A DNA stretch of 64,000 bases from an uncultured Actinomycetes bacterium (GTDB lineage: Bacteria > Actinomycetota > Acidimicrobiia > Acidimicrobiales > RAAP-2): assembly GCA_903825765.1 (NCBI GenBank), contig CAIKBU010000081.1:1-64000 (forward strand). The letters are read 5' to 3'. The position numbers and the translations under genes are program-made. Shown here one piece after another: positions 18,890-29,574 of the stretch (its first letter is position 1; each line of letters starts with the position of its first letter). Below the pieces are notes generated by a model, which had not been told where the DNA came from, did no database searches, and saw only the letters and a list, made by a program, of their open reading frames with translations.

Positions 18890-21800
18890 CCGTGCAATTC
18901 CTGCAACGAACGAACACTCCAGCCGTTGGCCCGCGAATCGGCAATTCCTTTGACGGCGGCCGCGGCCGCGCTCATGGTCGTCAGGCACGAGACCTTGAAC
19001 ACCGTGGCCGCCGTGCGAATCGCCTGACCGTCGGCACGAGCCGAACGGCCCGAGGGTGTATTGATCACCATCTGTACCAGGCCCGACGAAATAAGGTCCG
19101 AGGCCGTGCGGGCATCTCCCCCTTCGGCGATTTTTCCCACCTCGGTGGTGATGTGCACACCGTGTTCGGCCAAGTACCTGGCCGTGCCGGTGGTGGCCGC
19201 CAGGGTGAAGCCGAGGGCCACCAAATCGCGTGCCACCTCGAGCCCCGCGGCCTTGTCGCGGTCGGACAGTGAAAAGAAGACCTGCCCCTCATCCGGGAGA
19301 CGGGTGCCGGCGGCCAATTGCGCCTTGGCGAAGGCCACGCCAAAGCTCTCGCCGATACCCATCACTTCGCCGGTGGACCGCATTTCGGGACCGAGGAGTG
19401 TGTCGACCGTCGGGAACCGATTGAAGGGCATTACCGCCTCCTTGACACTGACGTAGTCGGGCGTCGGTGTTGCTGCGGGAACGACACCCCGGTCGCGCAG
19501 TTGGGCCAGGGAGTCACCCATCATGACGTGCACGGCCACCTGGGCGAGCGAAACGCCAGTGGCTTTTGCCACGAATGGCACCGTTCGACTCGCTCGCGGA
19601 TTGGCCTCCAGCACGAAGACCTCGTCATCTTTTACCGCATACTGCACGTTAATCAGGCCGACCACGCCCAGAGCAGTGGCAATGCGTTCGGTGTAGTCGC
19701 GCAACGTGGCGACCACCGAAGGCCGCAGGGTTTGCGGGGGCAGCGCGCAAGCGGAGTCGCCGGAGTGGACGCCCGCCTCTTCAACGTGCTCCATGATGCC
19801 AGCGATGTAGATGTCACCCATGTGGTCGCGTACGGCGTCCACATCGACTTCAACGGCGTCTTCGAGGAAGCGGTCAAGCAGAATCGGGCGGCTCTGGGAG
19901 ACACCGCCCTCTCGAGCCAGTGAACCGTGCGCACTCGTCAGATCGGTCATGACGCGTACGAGCGACTCGTCGTCGTACACGATCTCCATCGCGCGGCCAC
20001 CGAGCACGTAACTCGGACGGACCAGCACCGGAAAGCCAATGCGCGAGACGATCGCCTGCGCCTGCGCCAAGGTCAACGCCACATCGCCCGGTGGTTGGCG
20101 AAGTCCAATGGACTGACAGAGGGCCGACCACTGCTCGCGGTCCTCGGCCAGGTCAATGGAGCTGACTGGTGTGCCGAGGACGAGCGCCGGATCGATGCTG
20201 TGCGAGAGCTTGAGGGGCGTCTGACCTCCGAGAGAGACCACCACACCGACGACGCGTGCGCCATCGGTGCACGCCGCCTGTTCGGCCGCAATAATCTCCG
20301 CCAAGTCGTCGGGGGTCAGTGGTTCGAAGTAGAGGCGGTCCGAGGTTGAGTAGTCGGTGGAGACAGTTTCGGGATTACAGTTCACCATCACCGTTTCAAT
20401 TCCGCGGTCACGCAACGCCATGGCGGCGTGCACGCAGCAGTAGTCAAACTCAATGCCTTGACCAATGCGGTTCGGGCCCGATCCGAGGATGAGCACGCGG
20501 TCGCGACTCGAGGAGCGAACCTCGGACTCATCTTCGTAGGTGCTGTAGTGATACGGCGTCAACGACGAGAACTCGGCGGCGCAGGTGTCGACCGTCTTGA
20601 ACGTCGTCACGACCCCCGCGGCGACGCGATACTCACGCACACTGGTCGCCTCCGTGCCGGTGAGCGCGGCCACTTGGGCGTCGGAGAAGCCACGCTGCTT
20701 GATGCGTCGCCACGCCCGACGGTCGAGGTGGGCGATGTCGACTTCGGTACGGATCTCCTGACCGACCTTGACCATATCGGCCAACTCGTGGACGAACCAG
20801 CGGTCAATCTTGGTGCGGCGGACCACCTCATCTTCACTCGCCCCGCGACGGAGGATTTCGTGGAGCGCGTACAGGCGCTCGGGCGTGGCCAAGACGCATC
20901 GGTGCCACAACGTCTCGTCATCGACGTCGGCGAACTCCGTATCGTCACCCGGCACGAAGCCGAGTCGGCCCTGTTCGAGGGAGCGAATAGCCTTCTGCAG
21001 CGATTCGGCAAAGGTACGACCAATGGCCATTACCTCTCCGACCGACTGCATTCGGGTACCGAGTTCCGGCGTAGCCCCGGGGAGTTTTTCGAAGGCCCAG
21101 CGAGGAATCTTGGTCACGACGTAGTCGATAGTTGGCTCGAATGATGCCGGCGTCACCTTGGTGATGTCGTTGTCGATTTCGTCCAGGGTGTAGCCAACGG
21201 CCAGGCGGGCGGCAATCTTGGCGATTGGGTAGCCCGTCGCCTTCGAAGCCAGGGCTGATGAACGGCTCACCCGAGGGTTCATCTCAATGACGAGTCGCTC
21301 CCCATTTTCTGGATTGACGGCGAACTGAACATTCGATCCGCCCGTTTCCACGCCCACCCGACGTAAGACGGCGAAGGCGTCGTCACGCATGGCCTGGTAT
21401 TCAACGTCAGACAACGTCTGTTGGGGGGCCACCGTAATGGAGTCGCCCGTGTGAACACCCATCGGGTCAAAGTTCTCGATACTGCAGACAATGATGCAGT
21501 TGTCCTTGGCGTCACGCATGACTTCGAGTTCGTACTCTTTCCATCCCGCGATGGACTGTTCGACCAAGATTTCTCGTACCGGCGAGGCCGCAATGCCCTC
21601 CTCGGCCAGTTGGGTGAGGTGCTCACGCGTCGCGGCAATGCCGGTGCCGGCGCCACCCAAAATGAATGAGGGTCGAACAATAATGGGGTAGCCAATCGTT
21701 TCGGCGATGGCCAGCGCCTCGTCGACCGAGTGAGCGAAGCCCGACACGGGAACGGCGAGACCAATGTCACCCATGGCCGCCTTGAAGAGCTCACGGTCTT

Positions 21801-22179
21801 CGGCCGTCGAAATTGCCTCCGGACGCGCACCGATGACCTCCACGTTGTACCGCTCGAGCACGCCAGCCGCCACAAGCTCCATCGTCAAGTTGAGCGCGGT
21901 TTGACCGCCCAACGTGGGCAGCAGTGCGTCAGGTCGCTCTTTGGCAATAATGTCCGCCACCACCGAGACGTCGAGCGGCTCGACGTACGTCACGTCAGCG
22001 GTGGCCGGGTCGGTCATGATGGTCGCGGGGTTGGAATTGACGAGCACCACGCGGTAGCCCTCTTCGCGCAGCACCTGGCAGGCCTGCGTGCCGGAGTAGT
22101 CAAATTCGCAGGCTTGACCGATAACGATCGGGCCTGAGCCGATGACCATGATGGTCGAAATATCACTACGACGTGGCAT
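18886..22179 (-). CDS. carB: Carbamoyl-phosphate synthase large subunit
   Basis: Makes carbamoyl phosphate for pyrimidines and arginine. 1097 residues, full length. Two tandem ATP-grasp halves are visible: [19 protein letters not shown] at the start and [19 protein letters not shown] near 550, each followed by [13 protein letters not shown] or [13 protein letters not shown]. Paired [20 protein letters not shown] and [18 protein letters not shown] segments end the ATP-binding regions. A MGS-like allosteric domain closes the protein (from about 950). ATG overlaps carA stop (TAATG). Confidence 0.97.
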   Translation of the reverse strand: MPRRSDISTIMVIGSGPIVIGQACEFDYSGTQACQVLREEGYRVVLVNSNPATIMTDPATADVTYVEPLDVSVVADIIAKERPDALLPTLGGQTALNLTMELVAAGVLERYNVEVIGARPEAISTAEDRELFKAAMGDIGLAVPVSGFAHSVDEALAIAETIGYPIIVRPSFILGGAGTGIAATREHLTQLAEEGIAASPVREILVEQSIAGWKEYELEVMRDAKDNCIIVCSIENFDPMGVHTGDSITVAPQQTLSDVEYQAMRDDAFAVLRRVGVETGGSNVQFAVNPENGERLVIEMNPRVSRSSALASKATGYPIAKIAARLAVGYTLDEIDNDITKVTPASFEPTIDYVVTKIPRWAFEKLPGATPELGTRMQSVGEVMAIGRTFAESLQKAIRSLEQGRLGFVPGDDTEFADVDDETLWHRCVLATPERLYALHEILRRGASEDEVVRRTKIDRWFVHELADMVKVGQEIRTEVDIAHLDRRAWRRIKQRGFSDAQVAALTGTEATSVREYRVAAGVVTTFKTVDTCAAEFSSLTPYHYSTYEDESEVRSSSRDRVLILGSGPNRIGQGIEFDYCCVHAAMALRDRGIETVMVNCNPETVSTDYSTSDRLYFEPLTPDDLAEIIAAEQAACTDGARVVGVVVSLGGQTPLKLSHSIDPALVLGTPVSSIDLAEDREQWSALCQSIGLRQPPGDVALTLAQAQAIVSRIGFPVLVRPSYVLGGRAMEIVYDDESLVRVMTDLTSAHGSLAREGGVSQSRPILLDRFLEDAVEVDVDAVRDHMGDIYIAGIMEHVEEAGVHSGDSACALPPQTLRPSVVATLRDYTERIATALGVVGLINVQYAVKDDEVFVLEANPRASRTVPFVAKATGVSLAQVAVHVMMGDSLAQLRDRGVVPAATPTPDYVSVKEAVMPFNRFPTVDTLLGPEMRSTGEVMGIGESFGVAFAKAQLAAGTRLPDEGQVFFSLSDRDKAAGLEVARDLVALGFTLAATTGTARYLAEHGVHITTEVGKIAEGGDARTASDLISSGLVQMVINTPSGRSARADGQAIRTAATVFKVSCLTTMSAAAAAVKGIADSRANGWSVRSLQELHG

Positions 22180-23270
22180 TAAGCACGCTCCATTCGTCCG
22201 GTTCGCACGAGGGTTTCAAAACGATCAAAGAGATACCGCGCGTCGTGCGGGCCAGGGCCCGCTTCGGGGTGATACTGCACGGAGAAGCAGCGCTCCGCGG
22301 CGGCGGCCACGCCCTCAATGACGCCGTCGTTGAGATTCACGTGACTGACGATGCCGCGTTCGAGCGAGTCGGGGGTGACGGCATAGTTGTGATTCTGCGC
22401 CGTGATCTCAATTCGACCCGTCGAAAGGTCAGCGACCGGGTGATTGCTCCCGTGGTGACCAAAGGGCAGTTTGTACGTCGTCGCGCCGAGGGCCGTCGAG
22501 AGTAGCTGGTGGCCGAGGCAAATGCCGAAGAGGGGAACGGTATCGACGAGTGCACGAACAACCGCGACCTGGTCGCCGAGGGCGGCGGGGTCGCCGGGGC
22601 CATTCGACAAGAACACGCCGTCAGGACGCAGATCGAGAATCGCGTCCGCACTGGTGCTCGCCGGCACGACGGTGAGTCGGAATCGCTCCGCCAACTGCCG
22701 CACCATGGTGGTCTTGATGCCGTAGTCCACGGCCACGACGTGGACATCGCCACTCCCGCGGGTGTAGAGGGTCGGGGTCGATACTTGCGAGACGAAGTCC
22801 GTAGCGTCAGTGCCGACCGCGGTGGCCGCCGCCGCGCGCACCGCCTCTTGCGACGCATGACCGAAGGCACCGGGCAGGGCGCCAAACTGACGCAAATGGC
22901 GTGTAAGGCGGCGTGTGTCAATGCCCACAATGGCCGGGATGCGGTGCTGTACGAGGAAGGATTCGAGCCCCATGGTGGCACGCCAGTTGGAGGGCACCGT
23001 GGCCAAATCACGGGCGACGATGCCGCGGCACCACGGTCGCAGTGCTTCGTCGTCGAGCGGTGTAACCCCGTAGTTGCCGATGTGAGGGTAGGTGAAGCTA
23101 ATGATCTGACCGGCGTAGCTCGGGTCGGTAATGACTTCTTGGTAGCCACTGAGGGCCGTGTTGAAGACGAACTCACCGGTGGTCACGCCATTTTCAGCGA
23201 GATGACCCGCGGCGTATCCCTCGAAGATCGTGCCGTCGGCCAGCACGAGAACTGCGGGTGGGCGGATCAT
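22179..23270 (-). CDS. carA: Carbamoyl-phosphate synthase small (glutaminase) subunit
   Basis: Releases ammonia from glutamine for CarB. 363 residues. The N-terminal domain is intact ([38 protein letters not shown]). The class I amidotransferase triad is complete: [10 protein letters not shown] with the nucleophilic Cys, and [10 protein letters not shown] with His and Glu. FLSNGPGDP is also present. Overlaps pyrC at its 5' end (ATGA) and carB at its 3' end, so all three are translationally coupled. Confidence 0.97.
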   Translation of the reverse strand: MIRPPAVLVLADGTIFEGYAAGHLAENGVTTGEFVFNTALSGYQEVITDPSYAGQIISFTYPHIGNYGVTPLDDEALRPWCRGIVARDLATVPSNWRATMGLESFLVQHRIPAIVGIDTRRLTRHLRQFGALPGAFGHASQEAVRAAAATAVGTDATDFVSQVSTPTLYTRGSGDVHVVAVDYGIKTTMVRQLAERFRLTVVPASTSADAILDLRPDGVFLSNGPGDPAALGDQVAVVRALVDTVPLFGICLGHQLLSTALGATTYKLPFGHHGSNHPVADLSTGRIEITAQNHNYAVTPDSLERGIVSHVNLNDGVIEGVAAAAERCFSVQYHPEAGPGPHDARYLFDRFETLVRTGRMERA

Positions 23271-24565
23271 TGCAAAACTCCCTCGTGGACGACCAGACGT
23301 CCCTTGACGATAGTGCTCCGGACTCGACCGACGAGGGGTCGTCCGTGATACGGCGTATTGGTGGCCTTGGAATGCAGGGCATTGCGGTCACCAACCCAGG
23401 TCTGGGAGGGATCAAACACAACGACGTTGGCGTCCTCGCCGACCATGATGACACCACCGTGCGCGCTGAGCCCTACGCGGGCATCGCTGGCCCGCAGTTG
23501 AGCGATTCGGGCCGGACCACGCGACAGCAGGTTGAAAAAGGCGACCGGATTCGCACCGAGCGCTTCGTTGGTGAGTGCGGCGACGTGCTCAAGACCCAGC
23601 ATGCCCGCCGGTGCCTCATCGAAGGCCAAGTCCTTGAGCTCGGGGGTGTGGGGGGCGTGGTCGGTCGCCACGGCATCGATGGCTCCGGTACTCAGGGCCG
23701 CGTGGAGGGCGGCGCGGTCAGCTTCGGGTCGAAGCGGCGGGTGCACCTTGAACTGGGGATCAAAGGTGCGACACGCCTCCTCAGAGAGTACGAAGTGGTG
23801 GGGGGCAACCTCGCACGTTACGTCGAGCCCCTCGAGGCGGGCCGCCGTCACCATGGCCAGCGACGTCGCCGTTGAGAGGTGCAAGAAATGCACCCGACCA
23901 CCAGTCAGTCGGACCAGGGCAATGTCTCGCTGCACCATCAGTTCCTCGGCCACTGCCGAGCGCCCCGCCAGTCCAAGTTGTGCGCTGAGGACGCCCTCAT
24001 TCATAACCCCACCGTTGGCCAACTGCTCATCTTCGCAGTGCTGCGCCAGGCGCAGGCCGAGTGGGGCCGCGTACTCGAGAGCACGTCGCATCACGAGGGG
24101 GTTCTGCACTCCCGTGCCGTCATCGGTGAAGAGGCGTACCCCGAGGGCCGCCAACTCGGCCAGCGGTGCGAGCGACTCACCCTTGCGGCCAAGAGTGATT
24201 GCCCCGGCCACGGCCACGTCGATTGCAGTTTTTGCCCCCTGCGCCAAAACGTACGAAACCAGTGGCACATTGTCGAGGGCGGGCTCGGTGTTGGGCATGG
24301 CGACCACCGCCGAAAAGCCGCCCATGGCGGCGGCGAGTGCGCCGGACGCAATCGTCTCGGCGGCCTCGCGACCGGGTTCGCGAAGGTGGGTGTGGATATC
24401 GACGAACGCTGGTCCGACCCAACAGCCCGAGGCGTCAATGATGGTGGCGTTGGCTGTTGAGAGCGCCTCCCCTACGGCCACAATCACGCCCGATTCAATG
24501 CGAATGTCTGCTCGAAATACCGTGTCGGGGCCGACAATGGTGCCCCCGCGAATCACTAGGTTCAT
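23267..24565 (-). CDS. pyrC: Dihydroorotase
   Basis: Cyclises carbamoyl aspartate to dihydroorotate. 432 residues, class I type. Metal-binding motifs: [29 protein letters not shown], and [10 protein letters not shown]. The ATG at 24565 overlaps the pyrB stop (ATGA); a GTG one codon upstream is possible. AAGGAG lies 9 nt before the ATG. In operon between pyrB and carA. Confidence 0.96.
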   Translation of the reverse strand: MNLVIRGGTIVGPDTVFRADIRIESGVIVAVGEALSTANATIIDASGCWVGPAFVDIHTHLREPGREAAETIASGALAAAMGGFSAVVAMPNTEPALDNVPLVSYVLAQGAKTAIDVAVAGAITLGRKGESLAPLAELAALGVRLFTDDGTGVQNPLVMRRALEYAAPLGLRLAQHCEDEQLANGGVMNEGVLSAQLGLAGRSAVAEELMVQRDIALVRLTGGRVHFLHLSTATSLAMVTAARLEGLDVTCEVAPHHFVLSEEACRTFDPQFKVHPPLRPEADRAALHAALSTGAIDAVATDHAPHTPELKDLAFDEAPAGMLGLEHVAALTNEALGANPVAFFNLLSRGPARIAQLRASDARVGLSAHGGVIMVGEDANVVVFDPSQTWVGDRNALHSKATNTPYHGRPLVGRVRSTIVKGRLVVHEGVLQ

Positions 24566-25536
24566 CACAACTCCTTCTTTTCGGCCAAACTCAAATACAG
24601 CACCGCCATGCGCACGGGTACGCCGTTGGCGACCTGGCGAGTTATTACCGACTGCGGCAGATCGGCGACGTCTGAATCAATTTCGACACCACGATTCATC
24701 GGACCTGGGTGCATCACAATGGCGTCGGGCTTGAGGAGTGGCACACGCGTGGCGGTCAGACCAAACGTACTAGTGAACTCACTGAGTGACGGCACATAGG
24801 AGCCCGTTCCCCGCTCGTGCTGCAGTCGCAAGAGACCAACGACGTCCGCCCACGCCAGGGCCTCTTCAAAATCTGACGAAACCGTCACCGGCCACCCTTC
24901 GAGACTGGGGGGCAGCAGGGTCCCCGGGGCCGCAACTTTCACCTCAGCGCCGAGGGCGCTGTACGCCGCGATGTCGGAACGAGCCACTCGTGAGTGGCGG
25001 ATGTCTCCGACAATCAACACTCGGAGTCCCTCAAAGAGCGAACTCCCCGACACACTGGCCACGACACCGTGTCGCTCAGCCAAGATTTGACGAACCGTGA
25101 AGGCGTCCAGCAAGCCCTGGGTGGGGTGTTGGTGCTGGCCGTCTCCAGCATTGACCACCCGCACGTGCGGGACGTACCGACTGACCTGCAGTGCGGCGCC
25201 GGAGGAGCGATGACGCAAGACGACCGCATCAAGACCCAAGGCATCGATGGTCGAAATGGTGTCGCGTAATGACTCACCCTTCTTGACGGAACTCGACGCC
25301 ACCGCGAGAGAGACCACATCAGCGCCCAAGCGCTTCGCCGCCGTTTCGAAACTCAGTCGCGTCCGCGTCGACTCTTCAAAAAACAAGGAGGCCACGACGC
25401 GGCCCTTGAGCACCGGGACCTTTTTAATTGTCCGCTGATTCACTTCAAAGAACGATTCTGCGGTGTCCAGCACATCGAGGATTGCCTCTCGTGACATGCC
25501 GTCGAGGGTCAGAAGGTTGGCGCCGCGGATACTCAT
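24565..25536 (-). CDS. pyrB: Aspartate carbamoyltransferase catalytic subunit
   Basis: Joins carbamoyl phosphate and aspartate, the committed step of pyrimidine synthesis. 323 residues. Motifs: [13 protein letters not shown] (carbamoyl phosphate site), [18 protein letters not shown], and [12 protein letters not shown]. The ATG at 25536 overlaps the pyrR stop (ATGA). No regulatory subunit pyrI is present, as is usual outside enterics. Confidence 0.97.
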   Translation of the reverse strand: MSIRGANLLTLDGMSREAILDVLDTAESFFEVNQRTIKKVPVLKGRVVASLFFEESTRTRLSFETAAKRLGADVVSLAVASSSVKKGESLRDTISTIDALGLDAVVLRHRSSGAALQVSRYVPHVRVVNAGDGQHQHPTQGLLDAFTVRQILAERHGVVASVSGSSLFEGLRVLIVGDIRHSRVARSDIAAYSALGAEVKVAAPGTLLPPSLEGWPVTVSSDFEEALAWADVVGLLRLQHERGTGSYVPSLSEFTSTFGLTATRVPLLKPDAIVMHPGPMNRGVEIDSDVADLPQSVITRQVANGVPVRMAVLYLSLAEKKEL

Positions 25537-26102
25537 CGGGCAACCCCGGAGCCGAGCCACACACCGTCGAGCGTCGCCCGAACGGACTCACTGAGTGCCG
25601 TGGGCAGATTCTTTCCGACGAAATCGGGACGAATTGGCAACTCCCGGTGACCTCGGTCGACGAGGACGGCCAACTGGACCGCGGTCGGACGACCCCAATC
25701 GGCCAGCGCAGCGAAGGCCGCCCGGATTGTGCGCCCGGTAAAGAGGACGTCGTCGACCAGTACAACGGTGCGATTTGTCAGATCGTCACGAAGCGTCGTC
25801 ATCGATGCTCCCTTGAGGGGATGCTCGCCGATGTCATCGCGGTAGTAGGTGACGTCGAGGGCGGCAACCGGTACTGCAACCTGACCAATACCACCCAGCA
25901 GTGTGGCCAGTTGCTCGGCAATCGCCACGCCTCCTCGCTGGATACCCACAACAGTCACGTTGTCGAGACCTTGATTTCGCTCGATGACCTCATGGGCCAT
26001 GCGCTTCATCGCTCGCGATACGTCCTCAGCGGTTAAAAGCTGACTCTTAACGACAAATGCCAGGCCGCGTTGGCGGTCCTGGCGTTCTTCATGGTGCGTC
26101 AT
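25533..26102 (-). CDS. pyrR: PyrR bifunctional pyr operon regulator / uracil phosphoribosyltransferase
   Basis: Binds pyr mRNA when UMP is high and can also salvage uracil. 189 residues with the PRPP-binding loop VVLVDDVLFTGRTIRAA and the IQRGG turn. ATG at 26102 with GGGAGA just upstream. The leader holds an exact match to the PyrR RNA-binding consensus (26120-26133) about 10 nt upstream of that ribosome site. First gene of the 20-gene superoperon. Confidence 0.96.
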   Translation of the reverse strand: MTHHEERQDRQRGLAFVVKSQLLTAEDVSRAMKRMAHEVIERNQGLDNVTVVGIQRGGVAIAEQLATLLGGIGQVAVPVAALDVTYYRDDIGEHPLKGASMTTLRDDLTNRTVVLVDDVLFTGRTIRAAFAALADWGRPTAVQLAVLVDRGHRELPIRPDFVGKNLPTALSESVRATLDGVWLGSGVAR

Positions 26103-26119
26103 AGTTCTCCCGTCGTACG

Positions 26120-26133
26120 AGCCTCACGGGACT
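26120..26133 (-). promoter_or_regulatory. PyrR-binding RNA element
   Basis: The minus strand reads AGTCCCGTGAGGCT, matching the PyrR-binding consensus known from Bacillus (ARUCCNGNGAGGYU) at every position. Flanking CGAG and CTCG extend the stem, with the expected bulged U. It lies about 17 nt upstream of the pyrR ATG, next to the ribosome site, with no terminator between, so repression of translation as in mycobacteria is more likely than attenuation (inference). Confidence 0.75.
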
Positions 26134-26149
26134 CGCTTCACGACAACAT

Positions 26150-26184
26150 CACTGCGGGGATCGAACTGGTCGACCCCCGCAGTG
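26150..26184 (-). terminator. Strong hairpin between ctaE and pyrR
   Basis: A 15-bp stem with one mismatch (CACTGCGGGG-TCGA pairing with its complement) around a 5-nt loop, starting 14 nt after the ctaE stop. There is no long U tract, so termination is likely but not certain. It would insulate the pyr operon from the cox operon. Confidence 0.6.
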
Positions 26185-26197
26185 AGTCTGTACTTCG

Positions 26198-26959
26198 TTA
26201 ATGAATTGTGTTAATCGTAGTCGTTACCGCAGAGCCGATCACGGCGGAAATCCCTACCCAGACCCAGAACAGGCGCACCAAGCGAGCCTGGAACCACTTA
26301 TCACCGGTAATGGCACCGCGAGCCGAACGAATAGCCAACCCGATACCCAAGAAGGCAAGGATGGCCAAGTGCACGAGTCCCGAACCAATGATGACCATCA
26401 TTGTCGAGGCGTACGCGGTGTACGACATGGTGTGCGAGTCGTTGACCGCCACAAAAATTGCGGGAATCGAGTGGAGCTGCTTCAGGCTCAGCGCCATGGT
26501 CACGACGACGAGTGCCGTTGCGACCCATGCCACGGCCGAGAAGTTCCTCGTGTTCTTGGTGGCCCGAAGACCCTTTTCACCAGCCCACACAACCAGGCCC
26601 GAAACCAAGGTCAAAATCGACACAATCCAGTTCAGTCCGGCCGAGAGTGGCGCTTGCGTGATCAGGTGTCCGTCTGGCAAACCCGTCGATCCGTCGAGCG
26701 CCTCATAAAAAGCGTACGAATGACCGCCGGGGCCCACCGTGGGGAGGCCCACCATGGACATCCAGTGCCCACCAGTGTTCACTCCTCGCAGATACAAGTA
26801 GGTGAAGAGGAGTGCCGACAACGTAATGGCGTCACCGCTGATGAAGAGCCAGATAGCCATGCGCTGACGGCCATCAACAACCTCAGGAGGCTCGTGGTGG
26901 CCACCGTCGTGACCGCCGTGGCCGTGGGCATCATGCTCATTGTGGGTATCGATACTCAT
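26198..26959 (-). CDS. ctaE: Cytochrome c oxidase subunit III
   Basis: Membrane subunit of the heme-copper oxidase. 253 residues with a cytosolic His/Asp-rich N-terminus (first 30 residues) and about six to seven membrane segments, beginning RMAIWLFISGDAITLSALLFTYLYLR. The conserved Glu of subunit III (usual FL.SE..FF) is replaced by Asp (ISGDA). The ATG overlaps the ctaD stop (ATGA). Last gene of the cox operon, followed by a strong hairpin. Confidence 0.9.
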   Translation of the reverse strand: MSIDTHNEHDAHGHGGHDGGHHEPPEVVDGRQRMAIWLFISGDAITLSALLFTYLYLRGVNTGGHWMSMVGLPTVGPGGHSYAFYEALDGSTGLPDGHLITQAPLSAGLNWIVSILTLVSGLVVWAGEKGLRATKNTRNFSAVAWVATALVVVTMALSLKQLHSIPAIFVAVNDSHTMSYTAYASTMMVIIGSGLVHLAILAFLGIGLAIRSARGAITGDKWFQARLVRLFWVWVGISAVIGSAVTTTINTIH

Positions 26960-28818
26960 GCGCGCACCAGTTCCTCTTGGTAGTTGTAAGGGTCTTCAGT
27001 AATAACGGGGAGAACATCGAAGTTTTCGAGTGGTGGTGGCGTTGGCACCAGCCATTCCAGTGAGTTCGCCTGCCACGGGTTGGGGCCAGACGGCACACCG
27101 TGGTTCCAGGAGCGAACGACGGCTCCCAAGAGAACGAGCATGCCGGACATAATCATGTAGGCACCCATCGTCGACACGAAGTTCGCGTGCTCAAAGATCA
27201 TCGAGTACGAGGAGTAGCGACGAGGCATTCCCTTGAAGCCCGCGACGAACATTGACAAGAACGTCACCTGCACGCCCAAGAAAACGAGCCAGAAGGAGAT
27301 GCGGCCCATCGTTTCATCAAGGAATCGACCAGTGACCTTCGGGTACCAGAAGCACAGAGCCGCCAGAGCACCGAACAGCACCGAACCAACGAAGACATAG
27401 TGGAAGTGCGCCGTCACAAAGACGGTGCCGTGGAACTGGTTGTCAATCGGGATGTCCGACAGGTAGATGCCCGTGATACCCGCGATGATGAAGTTGAAAA
27501 TGAATCCAAAGAGCCATACCGTCGGAAGCTTCATCCAAATGTTGCCTCGCCAGATAGTCCCGATGATGACGAGGAAGAACAGCCCGGTCGGAATCGAAAT
27601 CAACTCCGTCGTCAACATGAACGGACCGCCCAACGTTGGGGCCCAGCCAGTGGTGAACATGTGATGTGCCCACACCAAGATTGAGAGTCCAGCCAAGCCC
27701 GTCATACCCGCGATGGCGGTGCGGTAGCTAAACACGGGCTTGCGCGACATTACCGAGGCAATCTCGAAGAGTGCTCCGACGGCGGGCAACAAGATCACGT
27801 AGACCTCCGGGTGACCCATCAACCAGAACAAGTTGGCCTGGAGCCAGCCAGTGCCGCCACCGTCGGCCACGAAGAAGCTCGTGCTCACGGTACGGTCCAG
27901 CAACGTCTGCGCTTCGACCAACGAGAAGAAGGGGAAGGCGTAGAGACCAAGTGCGGCGGCAATCATCGACGCCCACACGAAGATCGGGAGTCGCGCGAGC
28001 GTCATGCCCTTGGTGCGCATCGTCATTACCGTACAAATCGTGTTAATTCCGGCCACTGTGGTCGACACCGTAAACACGATGATTGCCATGGCGAAGAAGT
28101 CCATACCGACACCGGCCTGGTCGGCGATTGGTGCCAACACCACCCATCCCATCGTCAACGAACCAACTGCCAAAACAGAGAGTAGGAGTCCCGCGGCACT
28201 CACCAGTGTCCACAGACTCAATGCGTTCAGTCGAGGAAATGCCATGTCTCGAGCACCGCACATGATCGGAACGACGAAGTTGGCCCACGGACCCGCCACC
28301 GCAACAATCAGCGCCAGGATCATCAACATACCGTGGACGGCGACGAAGCCGTTGTAGACCTGCTGGTTGACGAAGTGATTGCCGGGAACAATCAGCTCGG
28401 TACGAATGGCCATTGCCAAAATGCCACCGGCGCCGAGCAGAACGGCCGTCATAACGATGTACTGCACGCCGACCACCTTGTGGTCAGTGCAGTACTTCCA
28501 GTAGCGGGCTCGCCCCTGGTTCTCACCGGCGTAGTACAGGTCATCGGCGCGGGTGTGGTCGGCCCCGATCAACCAACGGGCGGGACCATTCAACGCACCG
28601 ATGCCCAGCCAGAAGCCGAACATCCAGCCGAAGGTGAGCGCCGTAGTGACGAGGTCCGAGTAGTTACGGCTCGAGGCGTCGAGGAAGTGGTGGGCCAGAA
28701 ACCAGGCCAACCAAGCGAAAACGACGCCACCAATGAGTGCGGTAACGAAGTTCTGCTTCCGAGCCAAGCCGCCGCCTTCAGTGGCGGCCTGCTGCGTGTG
28801 TTCAAGTGTTGTTGTCAT
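26956..28818 (-). CDS. ctaD: Cytochrome c oxidase subunit I
   Basis: Catalytic heme-copper subunit. 620 residues, about 12 or more membrane segments plus extra C-terminal hydrophobic sequence. Heme ligands H162 (VHGMLM), H471 and H473 (AHFHYV); CuB ligands H336 in GHPEVY, with cross-linking Y340, and H385/H386 (WAHHMF). The D-channel residues N180, D191 and N198 and gate Glu E338 are present, so the A1 type fits. The usual K-channel Lys after PTG is Phe (F414), and the Mg-site HD is H463-G464. The ATG follows GGGGGAG; operon with ctaC and ctaE. Confidence 0.95.
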   Translation of the reverse strand: MTTTLEHTQQAATEGGGLARKQNFVTALIGGVVFAWLAWFLAHHFLDASSRNYSDLVTTALTFGWMFGFWLGIGALNGPARWLIGADHTRADDLYYAGENQGRARYWKYCTDHKVVGVQYIVMTAVLLGAGGILAMAIRTELIVPGNHFVNQQVYNGFVAVHGMLMILALIVAVAGPWANFVVPIMCGARDMAFPRLNALSLWTLVSAAGLLLSVLAVGSLTMGWVVLAPIADQAGVGMDFFAMAIIVFTVSTTVAGINTICTVMTMRTKGMTLARLPIFVWASMIAAALGLYAFPFFSLVEAQTLLDRTVSTSFFVADGGGTGWLQANLFWLMGHPEVYVILLPAVGALFEIASVMSRKPVFSYRTAIAGMTGLAGLSILVWAHHMFTTGWAPTLGGPFMLTTELISIPTGLFFLVIIGTIWRGNIWMKLPTVWLFGFIFNFIIAGITGIYLSDIPIDNQFHGTVFVTAHFHYVFVGSVLFGALAALCFWYPKVTGRFLDETMGRISFWLVFLGVQVTFLSMFVAGFKGMPRRYSSYSMIFEHANFVSTMGAYMIMSGMLVLLGAVVRSWNHGVPSGPNPWQANSLEWLVPTPPPLENFDVLPVITEDPYNYQEELVRA

Positions 28819-28828
28819 AATTCTCCCC

Positions 28829-29566
28829 CTATGCCTTCATTGACTGGCTAGCCAGCCACTGAGAAAACTGCTGCTTCGACACGACGTTGCCGGTCGTGAC
28901 CATGAATGCGTGGTTAAGACCACAGAACTGCGTACAACGAACATCGAAGGTGCCCAACGCCGTGGGCGTGGTGTGGATCTCGGTTATGGTCCCGACGTTC
29001 GCGTCAACCTGGACACCCATGTTGGCAATCCAGAAGCCGTGTGTCACGTCAAGTGCCTTGATGTGAAACACCACCGTCCGGCCCTCCGGTAAGACCAACG
29101 TGGGCGACTGCACGTTCGTACCAGGGTACGAGAACGTCCACAGCCACTGCTGACCAGTAACGTCCACGACAAGTGGGTTACGACCAATACCACCGTTGTC
29201 CACCGAAAGGGCTCCGAGGCCCCAAATCAAGAGGAACACCGTCAAGGCCGTCGATGCCAGCACCCACGAGGTCACTGCGAGCGGGTGCTCACGGGTTTGG
29301 CTCGCCGCGGGAGCCGGTACGGAGTCGCCACGGTGCACCCAGTGTCGAAGCGCGTGCAGACACACGGCGTAGACCCCTGCGGCCACCGGTGCGGCGGCCA
29401 CGGAGAAGACCACGATGGTCAGAATCGACAGATGCATGTTGTCGCTCATAGACCGGGGCATCAGGTGTGCAGGGCCATAGACCCCGATTACCACGCCCAG
29501 CACGGTCAAGAGGAATATCGAGATGTACATCCCGGTGAGCTTTTCTTTCTTTGGTGTCATTGCCAT
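28829..29566 (-). CDS. ctaC: Cytochrome c oxidase subunit II
   Basis: CuA-bearing subunit that takes electrons from cytochrome c or a cupredoxin. 245 residues. Membrane segments near 12-32, 45-71 and 97-120, then the cupredoxin domain. CuA ligands: H176 (DVTHGFWI), C211, C215, H219, M222. The loop reads CTQFCGLNH: the Glu common in A-type CSELCG is Gln213, as in Thermus ba3. The aromatic GQQWLWTFSYP electron-entry patch is present. No lipobox. ATG with AAGGAG upstream; no fused cytochrome c domain. Confidence 0.95.
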   Translation of the reverse strand: MAMTPKKEKLTGMYISIFLLTVLGVVIGVYGPAHLMPRSMSDNMHLSILTIVVFSVAAAPVAAGVYAVCLHALRHWVHRGDSVPAPAASQTREHPLAVTSWVLASTALTVFLLIWGLGALSVDNGGIGRNPLVVDVTGQQWLWTFSYPGTNVQSPTLVLPEGRTVVFHIKALDVTHGFWIANMGVQVDANVGTITEIHTTPTALGTFDVRCTQFCGLNHAFMVTTGNVVSKQQFSQWLASQSMKA

Positions 29567-29574
29567 GATGCTCC

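Noticed and set aside
20428-21144. 238-codon plus-strand frame inside carB
   Set aside because: Antisense to a fully conserved carB; no family pattern.
26150-26184. Hairpin as a pyr transcription attenuator
   Set aside because: It lies upstream of the PyrR element, not after it, and lacks a U tract for controlled termination; a ctaE terminator fits better.
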